The position numbers were made by a program, and so were the translations under genes. Positions 35,517 to 43,809 of a stretch of DNA of 43,884 nucleotides are shown here, piece by piece. The notes beneath the pieces were generated by a model. It saw nothing but the letters and a program-made list of their open reading frames with translations, was not told the DNA's origin and searched no databases. The stretch is from JARRQJ01 sp037381915 (GTDB taxonomy: Bacteria > Pseudomonadota > Gammaproteobacteria > DRLM01). Numbering within the stretch: the stretch's first letter is position 1; every line of letters starts with the position of its first letter. The stretch spans positions 1 to 43,884 of the forward strand of contig JARRQJ010000055.1 of NCBI GenBank assembly GCA_037381915.1, in the 5' to 3' direction.

Positions 35517-36305
35517 ATGTGGTTACGCACGAGCTGCGATTTAGCATTCGATATCTCAGTGCCTATCCCCTTTGTGCTGATGCTAAGGCCTCGCAGCGGT
35601 GCCCAGCAATGGATCGCGCGCGAGGAATACAGGCTGGAGCCAAGCGTGCCCGTGTTTGAATTCACGGATAACTACGGCAACCTTTGTCAGCGCCTTATTG
35701 CTCCCATTGGCTCCTTCACGGTGCGCACCAGTGCCGAGGTCATGACTGAGGATTATGTTGACCAAGCGTTCGGAGCACCGTTTGTCGAAATCCAGAATTT
35801 GCCCGATCCCGTGCTCAGCTACCTGTTGCCCAGTCGCTACTGTGAGTCGGACCGCTTTCATCAAATGGCGATCGAAATCACGGCGGGCCGGCAGCCGGGC
35901 TACGATCAGGTCGTGGCAATAATCACCTGGCTGCGCAACAGCATCTGTTATCGTCCCGGCAGCAGTGACATTCCTGTATCAGCGGCGGAAGCCAACTCCA
36001 GACAAGTAGGTGTTTGCCGGGACTTGGCGCACCTCGGAATCGCGTTGTGTCGTAGCCTCAGCATTCCAGCGCGTATGGTGGTGGGCTACCTATACGGACT
36101 GGAGCCCATGGACCTGCATGCCTGGTTCGAGGCCTACGTGGGTAGTCGCTGGTATATCTTCGACGCGACGCAGGCCGAGCTAAAGGGTGGATATGTTGCA
36201 GTCGGTTATGGCCGCGATGCCGCGGATGTCGCCGTCTACAATCAGTTCGGACCCCCGGTCTATCCGACGGCACAGACCGTTTGTGTAGAATACATGCAGG
36301 GCTAG
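35517..36305 (+). CDS. Transglutaminase-like superfamily protein
   Basis: 262 residues, cytoplasmic. Catalytic triad motifs: Cys in VGVCRDLAHLGIALCRSLSI (about 167), His in MDLHAWFEAYV (about 201), Asp in YIFDATQ (about 215). The N-terminal half (LRPRSGAQQWIAREEYRLEP, FTDNYGNLCQRLIAP) is the beta domain typical of this branch. Related proteins are cysteine peptidases or amidases of peptide-like substrates. The start at 35517 is the only ATG that keeps the beta domain, though no strong ribosome binding site is visible. It is followed 96 bp later by a second family member. Confidence 0.85.
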   Translation: MWLRTSCDLAFDISVPIPFVLMLRPRSGAQQWIAREEYRLEPSVPVFEFTDNYGNLCQRLIAPIGSFTVRTSAEVMTEDYVDQAFGAPFVEIQNLPDPVLSYLLPSRYCESDRFHQMAIEITAGRQPGYDQVVAIITWLRNSICYRPGSSDIPVSAAEANSRQVGVCRDLAHLGIALCRSLSIPARMVVGYLYGLEPMDLHAWFEAYVGSRWYIFDATQAELKGGYVAVGYGRDAADVAVYNQFGPPVYPTAQTVCVEYMQG

Positions 36306-36401
36306 CCGATCCCAGAGTACGAGCAGCTGCAGCAAAGACGTGGCCAGCCGGACAGACTGAACATACAGGCAAGGACAAATTACTGTTAAGGAAACTCCTG
36401 C

Positions 36402-37247
36402 ATGCACTTCACGATCCGGCATCACACTCACTATCGCTATTCTCGGCCAGTGCAGCTCAGCCCCCAGCGGCTGCGTTTACACCCTCGCGACGATGGCGCG
36501 CAGCGAATCATCGACCATCAGCTCAACATCACCCCGACCCCGCTGGGGCGCAATGACCATGTCGATCTCGAGGGAAACCGGGTGACCCAGGTCTGGTTCG
36601 AACAGGAAACGGACAGTTTCGATATCAAGGTAATCATGCAAGTCGAAACCCTCCGACGCAATGCCTTCGATTTCATCCTGGCACCGAAAGCGGCGGTTTT
36701 GCCCATCGACCACGAGCATGACATTATCTGCGCGCGGGCCTATCTGGAGCGCATCGAACCCGACGATGCAGTCACCGCCTTCGCTGCCGAACTCAGCCTA
36801 GCAGTCAAACGCGATACGCTGAGCTTTGTCGATCGCTTGAACCGCCAGCTGTTCGCCGATTTCACCCAGACGCATCGCCACACGGGCGGACCACAAAGCC
36901 CGGCTTTTACCCTACAGAGCCGCCGTGGGGCGTGCCGAGATCTGGCCGTGTTGTTCGTCGACTGCTGTCGGGCCGAAGGGATTGCCGCACGCTTCGTCAG
37001 CGGCTACCAGAAGGGCCACCTCCAGAGCGAGCGGCGTCATCTACACGCCTGGCCGGAGGTGTATCTGCCCGGTGCCGGCTGGCGCGCTTTCGATCCCACT
37101 CATGGAGAGGCAGTGGCCGACACTCATGTGACCATCGCGGCGGCGGCGCACTCCCGCGACACCATGCCAGTGACCGGGAGTTTTGTTGGCGAGGGAGCAA
37201 CCAGCAAGCTCGACTACACGCTGGAAATTCGGGTATCTGAAGATTAA
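36402..37247 (+). CDS. Transglutaminase-like protein with bacterial transglutaminase N-terminal domain
   Basis: 281 residues. Begins MHFTIRHHTHYRYSRPVQLS with the N-terminal beta domain (LSPQRLRLHPRD) that marks this family. Catalytic triad: Cys in RRGACRDLAVLFVDCCRAEG (about 179), His in RHLHAWPEVY (about 215), Asp in RAFDPTHGE (about 230). AGGAAAC lies before the ATG. In other bacteria such genes sit beside alpha-E and circularly permuted ATP-grasp proteins that make or modify small peptides; neither is seen here. Confidence 0.88.
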   Translation: MHFTIRHHTHYRYSRPVQLSPQRLRLHPRDDGAQRIIDHQLNITPTPLGRNDHVDLEGNRVTQVWFEQETDSFDIKVIMQVETLRRNAFDFILAPKAAVLPIDHEHDIICARAYLERIEPDDAVTAFAAELSLAVKRDTLSFVDRLNRQLFADFTQTHRHTGGPQSPAFTLQSRRGACRDLAVLFVDCCRAEGIAARFVSGYQKGHLQSERRHLHAWPEVYLPGAGWRAFDPTHGEAVADTHVTIAAAAHSRDTMPVTGSFVGEGATSKLDYTLEIRVSED

Positions 37248-37567
37248 AACGCTGCATTTGTGCGGCGTTAGGCAAGCAATGGATTTTAGATTAACGACAC
37301 TACAACGTGTTTGATAATCCGGCTGCGGATTCTTACTCCAGTAAATAAGCACCGTACTCACATCAAAAAGTCACCGATGAAGTCCTCCGTGCGTCGGTTC
37401 TATATCAGTTCTTCATCTGCCCTCCCATCGCCGCGCAATGGCCATCACTACCGTTCCAAGGGTCATTGATCGAAGGCCCCGGCAATCCATGATCGTTAGT
37501 GAAGCTGCCGTTCGTGAGCGTTGCCTTGGCCGAAAGCGGACAGTAACCGGTCGGACACGCTGCAACA

Positions 37568-37690
37568 CAGTGCCCAGATTTATCTCCTTTGGTGGTAATC
37601 AGTGTTTGTTAAGTTAAAGACTTAAAGTGATGGCGCGCCCGAGCTGATGAGTATGGGCACTGGTCCGAGCGTCTTTCCCTCGCATAATGC
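37568..37690 (+). repeat. Palindromic dispersed repeat, copy G
   Basis: Left arm CAGTGCCCAGATTTATC (37568-37584) and right arm CGAGCTGATGAGTATGGGC (37640-37658) ending GGGCACTG, with GGCGCGCCC before it and TCCGAGCGTCTTTCCCTCG after it. It occupies the gap between the second transglutaminase gene and the LysR gene; nothing else is seen in 37248-37773. Confidence 0.85.
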
Positions 37691-37773
37691 TGAGTGCAGG
37701 GGTCCTCTCGTCTTAAATCGGATCTTGCCATCCGTTGTATTACCGCTGCAGCAACGGAACGACGCCGTATCCC

Positions 37774-38688
37774 TTACCAATCCATTTCCCACGCGGGGAC
37801 AGCTGCAAATCGCGCCACTAGAAATTCAATCAGCGCGCGGACGCGCGATGATAGAGTGCGGTTGGGCAAATAAACCAGGTATATAGCACTCTCCGGCACG
37901 ACTCGATACTGGCGCAACAGCGGCACCAATTGTCCCTGCCGCAAGGCGTCCCCCGCCATATAGACTGGCAGGATCCCGATTCCCAAACCGGCCGTAACTG
38001 CCGCGCATACTCCTTCCATGTCATCGGTCTCAAAGGTACCGGCGACTTGTACCGAATACTTCCGCCTATCGCGCCGCAACGTCCATATGCCCTTGGGCGC
38101 CAGCGGCGGAAACAGCACGCAATCGTGCTTGCGAAGTTCCTCGATCCGCCGCGGCGTTCCATGGCGCTTGAGATATGCCGGTGAGGCACATATCACGGAC
38201 CGATTGGCGGCGAGTTTTCGCGCCACCAGATTTGCGGCGGGATCGAAGGAGACACGGATACCGAGATCGAATCCCTCTTCGCCTAGATCGAGCGCGCGAT
38301 TGCTGCAGGAGAGCCTGACCCGGATTTTTGGATATTTCTGGGAAAAATCGGCGAGCGCGGGCAATACGTGCCGCACCGCAAACGCCTGCGCAGCCGTCAC
38401 CTTCACCAAGCCTGCCGGTTCGGATTGGGTTCGTGTCAAGCTCTCCTCAGCCAGCTCCGCTTCCTGCACGATCCTGGCGCAATGTTCATAGAAAACGGCG
38501 CCGGCCTCGGTAAGGCTGAGCTTGCGTGTGGAACGGTTCAGCAGCTTCACCGACAGCGAACGCTCCAGTGCGCTTACGTGCCGGCTCGCCAGCGATTTCG
38601 ACATGCCAAGCTTGTCCGCAGCGGCTGAAAAGCTCTTTGCTTCCACCACCTGGGCGAACACCCGCATCCCGTTCAGCCTATCTTTCAT
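37774..38688 (-). CDS. LysR-family transcriptional regulator
   Basis: 304 residues. N-terminal winged helix-turn-helix: FAQVVEAKSFSAAADKLGMS, SLASRHVSALERSLSVKLLN, RSTRKLSLTEAGAVFYEHCA. C-terminal periplasmic-binding-like effector domain with DLGIRVSFDPAANLVARKLA and GLGIGILPVYMAGDAL. It belongs to the CrgA-like branch of LysR proteins. ATG 38688 is preferred to an upstream TTG. It is divergent from the cupin gene across a 198-bp gap, the usual place for its operator, so it probably controls the cupin gene and itself. Confidence 0.92.
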   Translation of the reverse strand: MKDRLNGMRVFAQVVEAKSFSAAADKLGMSKSLASRHVSALERSLSVKLLNRSTRKLSLTEAGAVFYEHCARIVQEAELAEESLTRTQSEPAGLVKVTAAQAFAVRHVLPALADFSQKYPKIRVRLSCSNRALDLGEEGFDLGIRVSFDPAANLVARKLAANRSVICASPAYLKRHGTPRRIEELRKHDCVLFPPLAPKGIWTLRRDRRKYSVQVAGTFETDDMEGVCAAVTAGLGIGILPVYMAGDALRQGQLVPLLRQYRVVPESAIYLVYLPNRTLSSRVRALIEFLVARFAAVPAWEMDW

Positions 38689-38886
38689 TACTCTCAATAT
38701 TGCAACAATTGATTTCAGTAAACACTATTTATCACATTCATGCAACCTACTAGATTGTTATTGCGCAGACAGAACGAACCGTTCGCCGACGGCGGGCATA
38801 TCAGCGTGAGGATTCAACACCTGTTTCGGCAAAAGCTATTCGCGGCGAATGTCCGATCCAGGTGCGTATAACTCGAGGAGATTGTC

Positions 38887-39336
38887 ATGAGCCAACAGAT
38901 CATCAAAGTGGGACAAATGGAGATTCGTTATCTTGTGGATGGCGCGGAAAAGGGTGGCTTAGGGGTGTTCGAAATGACGGTCCCTGCTGGAGCCCGCGTG
39001 CCCCCGCCGCACAGCCATACCAACAACGAAGAGTGCGTATACGTGCTGGAGGGCGTACTCAGATATACGGTTGATGCCGAAACCCGCGACCTGAAGCAGG
39101 GGGAATGGATGTCGACACCACGAGGTTCCGTACACCATTTCTGCAATTCCGGCACGGAAATAGTCCGCGCACTGGTAATACTGACGCCTGATATCGGTCA
39201 GCAGTTTTTCCGCGACGTGGGAGCGTTGACCGGCGCAGGGGGCCCACCCGATCGGACAAAAATCGCGGAGATTATGACACGATATGGCCTGGTACTCGCT
39301 GCGCCAACGCAGGCGCCGCAGGTCGTAAATGGGTAA
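38887..39336 (+). CDS. Cupin-domain protein
   Basis: 149 residues forming one cupin barrel. Motif 1: PPPHSHTNNEECVYVLEG (His, His, Glu metal ligands); motif 2: GSVHHFCNSG with the last His. Metal-dependent dioxygenase, isomerase or binding activity is possible but no substrate can be inferred. GAGGAG lies 8 bases before ATG 38887 and a terminator follows, so it is a single-gene unit divergent from the LysR regulator. Confidence 0.9.
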   Translation: MSQQIIKVGQMEIRYLVDGAEKGGLGVFEMTVPAGARVPPPHSHTNNEECVYVLEGVLRYTVDAETRDLKQGEWMSTPRGSVHHFCNSGTEIVRALVILTPDIGQQFFRDVGALTGAGGPPDRTKIAEIMTRYGLVLAAPTQAPQVVNG

Positions 39337-39367
39337 TCAGTCTCCCAAATATTACGGATTCGCGCTG

Positions 39368-39397
39368 TCGGCCCTGCTCCTGCGGGGCCGATTTTCT
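39368..39397 (+). terminator. Rho-independent terminator after the cupin gene
   Basis: TCGGCCC (39368-39374) and GGGCCGA (39385-39391) pair in a 7-bp stem, followed by TTTTCTT. Confidence 0.8.
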
Positions 39398-39463
39398 TGA
39401 TGATTATAATAAGTGGGTCCAGTTGGAAGACCCGGCGAGGAGCACATGAAAAAATCTGCCCTG

Positions 39464-39550
39464 AGTGCCTAGGCTCATCTCCTAGGATGGTTGCTAGTAC
39501 TTCAGAAACCCAAAGACCTATGTTGATGGCGCGCCCGAGGCGATGAATCT
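39464..39550 (+). repeat. Palindromic dispersed repeat, copy H, left part interrupted by IS
   Basis: Left arm AGTGCCTAGGCTCATCTCCT (39464-39483) and the first part of the right arm, GGCGCGCCCGAGGCGATG then AATCT, ending at 39550. The rest, ATGGGCACTG followed by AGCTTTC, resumes at 40955 beyond the IS1111-type element. Confidence 0.85.
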
Positions 39551-39640
39551 AATGGGATGGACGCCCCCTTTCTGAAACGGCATCGAGGTGCCAAAGTGGA
39601 AGAGCTGTAAACGACCACTGATCTGAAAGGAGGCGTCCAA

Positions 39641-40675
39641 ATAAAGATTACGACAATTGGCATTGATCTGTCCAAGAACGTTTTCCAGGTTCACGGTGTA
39701 GATGAGCGAGGAAGGGCTGTACTGCGCAAGCAGCTGAAGCGTAAGGACATGGTGGCGCACTTCGTTAACCTGGAGCGCTGCCTGATTGGTATGGAAGCCT
39801 GCGGGAGCGCGCATTATTGGGCAAGGAAGCTCACGGAGATGGGCCACACCGTGCATCTGATGGCCCCGCAGTTTGTGAAGCCGTACGTGAAAACGAACAA
39901 GAGCGACCGCAACGATGCCGAGGCGATTTGTGAGGCGGGGCGCGGCCGAACATGCGCTTTGTCGCGATAAAGACGGCCGAGCAGCAGGCGGTACTGGCGC
40001 TACACCGGGCTCGCCAGGGATTCGTGAAGGCACGCACTGCGCAGGCGAACCAAATCCGCGGCTTGCTCGCCGAGTTCGGGATCGTGATTCCTCAGGGCAT
40101 CGGGCACATCGCCAAATGTTTGCCCGAGATTCTGGAAGACGGTGAGAACGATCTGCCGGGCATGATGCGCGAGTTACTTGTGCGGCTGGGTGAGAACTTG
40201 AAGGAGATGGACTTGCACGTTGGAGAAGTGGAGCGGCAGATCACGCTGTGGCATCGTGATAACGAGCAAAGCCGCAAACTTGATGCGATTGCTGGCATCG
40301 GTCCCATTACCGCGAGTGCGTTTGTGGCCGCGGTGGGCGATGCGAAGATCTTCAAGAATGCACGGCAAGTGCCCGCATGGCTGGGCATCGTGCCCCGCTG
40401 ACCGTACCGGTGGCAAGGTGACACTGGGCCGGATGAGCAAGCGCGGCGACGTGTACCTGCGCACGATGCTGATCCACGGGGCTCGCTCCGTGATCGCGCA
40501 GATCGCGCGCAGGCCTGATCGGGCGGATCCATGGTTGGAGAAGCTGCTTGGCCGACGCCATAAGAACATCGCCGCGGTGGCGCTGGCAGCAAAGAACGCG
40601 CGCATCGCTTGGGCGTTGCTGGCGAACGGGCGCAGCTACCAGAGCGATCACGTTGCGAAACGCCCGGCCGCGTAA
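39641..40675 (+). pseudogene. IS110-family transposase, start lost and frameshifted
   Basis: AAAGGAGG (39626-39633) precedes an ATA at 39641 where ATG is expected; the frame then reads KITTIGIDLSKNVFQVHGVD (first catalytic Asp) and TNKSDRNDAEAICEA. It shifts near 39940 into NMRFVAIKTAEQQAVLALHR, continues through DAIAGIGPITASAFVAAVGD (C-terminal helix-hairpin-helix region), then stops at PAWLGIVPR near 40401 and resumes as TGGKVTLGRMSKRGDVYLRT to 40675. With two frameshifts and no start codon it is inactive. Confidence 0.88.
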
Positions 40676-40790
40676 TCGCAGTCAGTAGAGCAGAACGAAA
40701 GAACCGATTAGCAAAGGAGGAGTTCCGCCGATTGCTCAGGCGAGCATGACGTGATGGCAACATAGGTAAGACCATGACGGAGTAAACCTG

Positions 40791-40830
40791 AAGTGCCCAT
40801 CGCACTTCGAGTGCGAGAATCTGATGAGGG
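40791..40830 (+). ncRNA. Candidate target-binding loop of the IS110-family guide RNA
   Basis: AGTGCCCAT (40792-40800) is the exact reverse complement of the right flank at 40955-40963. The hairpin CGCACT/AGTGCG with loop TCG follows (40801-40815), then GAATCT (40817-40822), identical to the left flank at 39545-39550. A hairpin-capped internal loop whose two sides specify the two target halves is the known logic of the bridge/seek RNA of this family. It lies in the 3' non-coding region, where IS1111-group elements encode it. The RNA ends cannot be set by eye. Confidence 0.55.
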
Positions 40831-41128
40831 CTCCGTCAGCCGATTCCATCAGGGACCGAGGTATAAGCCTCAAGCAAAGTCCGGATCTATGGCTGCAATC
40901 TTAACCTTCTTACCGTCAACGGGTGCTCGCTTGACATACCGGGGGAGTCCATCTATGGGCACTGAGCTGAGTAGCTTTCATTCAATTAGTGGAAATTCGA
41001 GGCTTCACAACTGCTCACGGCGATAATTGACTGTTATTATTTACCGTTATCTTGTAGGTTAAACCGAAGAGCTTGATTACGTATCAATACGAAATTTAGC
41101 CCCGCATTAAGCTACGTAAATCTATAGA

Positions 41129-42007
41129 CTAAATTTTCTTTGCTGTTGTTAGATCGTAACCTACACCTTGAGTACCACCATTAGTGCTGCTGGTCCCACC
41201 ATATAGAAAAGCACCGGTTCTGGACTGATTAAGCGTTGCAATTGTCAACGCGCTATTGGCGCTGTCAAAATAGGCAACGCCTATTAATTTATCAGTGCCG
41301 TTGACGCAACCTCCACCACCAAACGTGATACTTATGTCGTAAACGTTGCCATGGAAGCGAGGGGTTACAGTACCGGAGAAAATGCAGCTGGTTGTCTTAA
41401 GATCCCCGGTTGAACCAGTAAGGGCACCCGTTGAAGATATTGTTATGTGCGAGGGTTCTATGAACGCTGAAGAATATGCCGTTCCAGCAAAATTTCCGGC
41501 GATATCAGCAAGGCTTGGTGATTGCTCATAATCGGCGTCGTAGGTGGCTGAAAGTGACGTTAACGGGATTAACAATGGATCTGGATAGCTCAGCACTCCA
41601 TTAAATGTGCTCTTTTCTTGGTAATTGGCAATCAGCGAGATATCGCGAGCGCCACTACCCTCCATATTTATGTCTTTACCATTATCTGAGGTGAACGTCC
41701 CTCCGTCGGTTACGCCACTACCCTGTAAAACGCCTCCTAGTGCGGTGCTATTACCTGCAATTGAATAAATTATCCAGTACTCATTAGTATCCAATACGAA
41801 TCCGAGAGTTGTCCGATCAGTATTTGTTGTGCCTTTCCATAGTCCTTCCGGCGACCCAACGAGAGTTGGGGTGACTACGCTACTTCCGTTTGAATTGCTT
41901 TCAACGCTGGGATTACTACCACTGACACTGGAGTTGTTGCCGCTACCACCACATGCTGTTAGCGCAAATGATATTAGCAGCATAAATATTTTTTTATGAT
42001 GATTCAT
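41129..42007 (-). CDS. Putative lipoprotein of unknown function
   Basis: 292 residues. Lipoprotein signal: MNHHKKIFMLLISFALTACG with lipobox LTAC, lipidated at Cys19, followed by a Ser/Asn/Gly-rich linker. The body is beta-rich (EGLWKGTTNTDRTTLGFVLD, YWIIYSIAGNSTALGGVLQG, ITISSTGALTGSTGDL), the style of small beta-barrel or lipocalin-like surface proteins. ATG 42007 gives a normal-length signal; upstream starts are in frame but weaker. It is flanked by two insertion sequences and AT-richer than its neighbours, which suggests transfer. Confidence 0.75.
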   Translation of the reverse strand: MNHHKKIFMLLISFALTACGGSGNNSSVSGSNPSVESNSNGSSVVTPTLVGSPEGLWKGTTNTDRTTLGFVLDTNEYWIIYSIAGNSTALGGVLQGSGVTDGGTFTSDNGKDINMEGSGARDISLIANYQEKSTFNGVLSYPDPLLIPLTSLSATYDADYEQSPSLADIAGNFAGTAYSSAFIEPSHITISSTGALTGSTGDLKTTSCIFSGTVTPRFHGNVYDISITFGGGGCVNGTDKLIGVAYFDSANSALTIATLNQSRTGAFLYGGTSSTNGGTQGVGYDLTTAKKI

Positions 42008-42202
42008 GATTCCCGCCATATACCCTATAAGTTTTGTTGTCAATCTACATTAACACGCAACGAGAGATATCGCGAACAATCCGTTACATTTTCGCTCTCA
42101 GCCTCTACTTTAAAATGCCTACTCTCCTGATTTCTCTATAAATTAGATGCACACCTTAAGAGATTAGAACATCCAATCTTCCATACTCATATGTCCGATA
42201 CT

Positions 42203-43809
42203 GGCCTATTTTGTTGAAAAACTCCGGCGATATTTGTGGTCGCAGAGGGTAAGATAGCGCACAGGCAATCACGGAGCGTTTTCCCATGATGGGTAATCAG
42301 CGGGATGACCAGGAGCACCTATTTTACGCCTTCAATCTCGAAGACCACGTCCCCAAAGATCACCTCCTGCGCAGCATCGATCGTTTACTGGATCTGAGCG
42401 ATCTCAGGCACTACTTGGCAGATTTCTACAGCCATACCGGGCACCCCTCCATCGATCCGGAGCTGATGATTCGGATGCTGATCATCGGGTACTGCTTCGG
42501 AATTCGCTCGGAGCGCAGGTTGTGCGAAGAGGTACACCTCAACTTGGCCTACCGGTGGTTCTGCCGGTTAAGCCTCGAAGACAAGGTGCCGGATCATTCC
42601 ACGTTCTCCAAGAACCGGCATGGGCGTTTTCGTGAGAGCGATGCGTTCCGGCAACTGTTCGAGAGCGTATTGAAACGCTGCATGGCGGAGGGCCTGGTCG
42701 GTGGTGAGGGCTTTGCGACCGATGCGAGCGTGGTGAAGGCCGACGCCAGCCGTCAGCGCCACCGCGAAGGCGATGATGATGACTGGGGCGGCGGCGGCAG
42801 CGGTCGCGCAGTGCGCGAGTACCTTCAGGCGCTGGATGAAGACGGCACCCCGACGAAGACGGCAGCGCGGAAGGTATCTCTGACAGACCCGGCGGCCAGT
42901 TACACCGCCGCGCCGGGCGGGCCGGCATTCTATGCCTACTCGACCAACTACCTGATCGATACCGACCATGGAATCATCGTCGATGTTGAGCCTACCACCG
43001 CGCATCGGAGCCAGGAGGTGGAGGCTACCAAGACCATGCTTGACCGTGTCGAGGCGCGCTTCGCCATCAAGGCTCAGCGCCTGATCGGCGATGCCGCCTA
43101 TGGAACATCAGCCATGCTCGGCTGGTTGGTGGAGGCGAAGGCTATCGCACCGCATGTGCCGGTCTGGGACAAGAGCGAGCGTAAAGACGATACCTTCTCG
43201 CGCAGCGATTTCCGGTGGGACGAAGAGGCCGATGAATACCACTGCCCTGCGGGTAAGGCACTGCGCTCCAGGCGGCGCAACTTCAAAAAACTACGCACGC
43301 TCGTAACGAAGGCCGACAGTATCATCTACCGTGCCAGCAAGCTCGATTGTCAAAGCTGTCGATTAAAGCCCCAGTGTTGTCCGAATGATCTTCGCCGCAA
43401 GATCGCCCGCAGTATCCATGAAGGGGCGCGGGATGTTGCCCGGCGCATCGCCAAGACAGCGGCATATCGGCAATCACGCAAGGACCGGAAAAAGGTCGAG
43501 ATGCTGTTTGCCCACCTCAAACGGATCCTGAAGTTGGATCGTCTCAGACTGCGCGGACTCAGCGGCGCACATGACGAGTTCCTACTCGCGGCAACGGCAC
43601 AGAATTTACGCCGCATGGCCAAACTGCTGAGTCAACCGCCACCTGATCATAGGATTGGTGTGCCCGCATGACCACTATTTACCCTGACCAACCGTATCAA
43701 TACCGATCATCCAATCGGATGACGAAAAAAAGCAATAACTAACTACTCATCCCGCCCCGAGAGTCCACTTTGCTTGCCTTCTCCGGCGGGTTTTTCAACA
43801 GAATCGGTC
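42203..43809 (+). mobile_element. IS1182-like insertion sequence, about 1.6 kb, apparently intact
   Basis: Left end GGCCTATTTTGTTGAAAAA and right end, read inward, GACCGATTCTGTTGAAAAAC, are imperfect inverted repeats flanking one complete transposase gene. No clear target duplication is visible. The same ends bound the 227-bp element at 16039-16265. Confidence 0.83.
42286..43671 (+). CDS. IS1182-like transposase
   Basis: 461 residues, full length. N-terminal region HLFYAFNLEDHVPKDHLLRS and HPSIDPELMIRMLIIGYCFG is the DUF772-type helical domain. DDE residues are seen in EGFATDASVVKADAS, RLIGDAAYGTSAM and KKVEMLFAHLKRI. Between them lie a Cys cluster (CQSCRLKPQCCP) and a DWGGGGSGR linker. It should be able to move its own element and, in principle, the related MITE. 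GGAG lies about 9 bases before the ATG. Confidence 0.92.
   Translation: MMGNQRDDQEHLFYAFNLEDHVPKDHLLRSIDRLLDLSDLRHYLADFYSHTGHPSIDPELMIRMLIIGYCFGIRSERRLCEEVHLNLAYRWFCRLSLEDKVPDHSTFSKNRHGRFRESDAFRQLFESVLKRCMAEGLVGGEGFATDASVVKADASRQRHREGDDDDWGGGGSGRAVREYLQALDEDGTPTKTAARKVSLTDPAASYTAAPGGPAFYAYSTNYLIDTDHGIIVDVEPTTAHRSQEVEATKTMLDRVEARFAIKAQRLIGDAAYGTSAMLGWLVEAKAIAPHVPVWDKSERKDDTFSRSDFRWDEEADEYHCPAGKALRSRRRNFKKLRTLVTKADSIIYRASKLDCQSCRLKPQCCPNDLRRKIARSIHEGARDVARRIAKTAAYRQSRKDRKKVEMLFAHLKRILKLDRLRLRGLSGAHDEFLLAATAQNLRRMAKLLSQPPPDHRIGVPA

Larger units (their letters stand above)
39551..40954 (+). mobile_element. IS1111-group (IS110 family) insertion sequence, about 1.40 kb
   Basis: Boundaries come from the repeat it splits. 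Subterminal inverted repeats GGACGCCCCC (39559-39568) and GGGGGAGTCC (40941-40950) match at 9 of 10 bases and are set in from the ends by about 7-8 and 3-4 bases, the asymmetry typical of IS1111-group elements. It carries a DEDD transposase gene (decayed) and a 280-bp 3' non-coding region. No target duplication beyond CT, as expected for the family. The exact ends are uncertain by two or three bases. Confidence 0.85.

Noticed and set aside
14004..39550. Interpretation of the palindromic repeats as integron attC sites
   Set aside because: The arms lack the GTTRRRY and RYYYAAC core sites and no integron integrase is present; kept only as an analogy.
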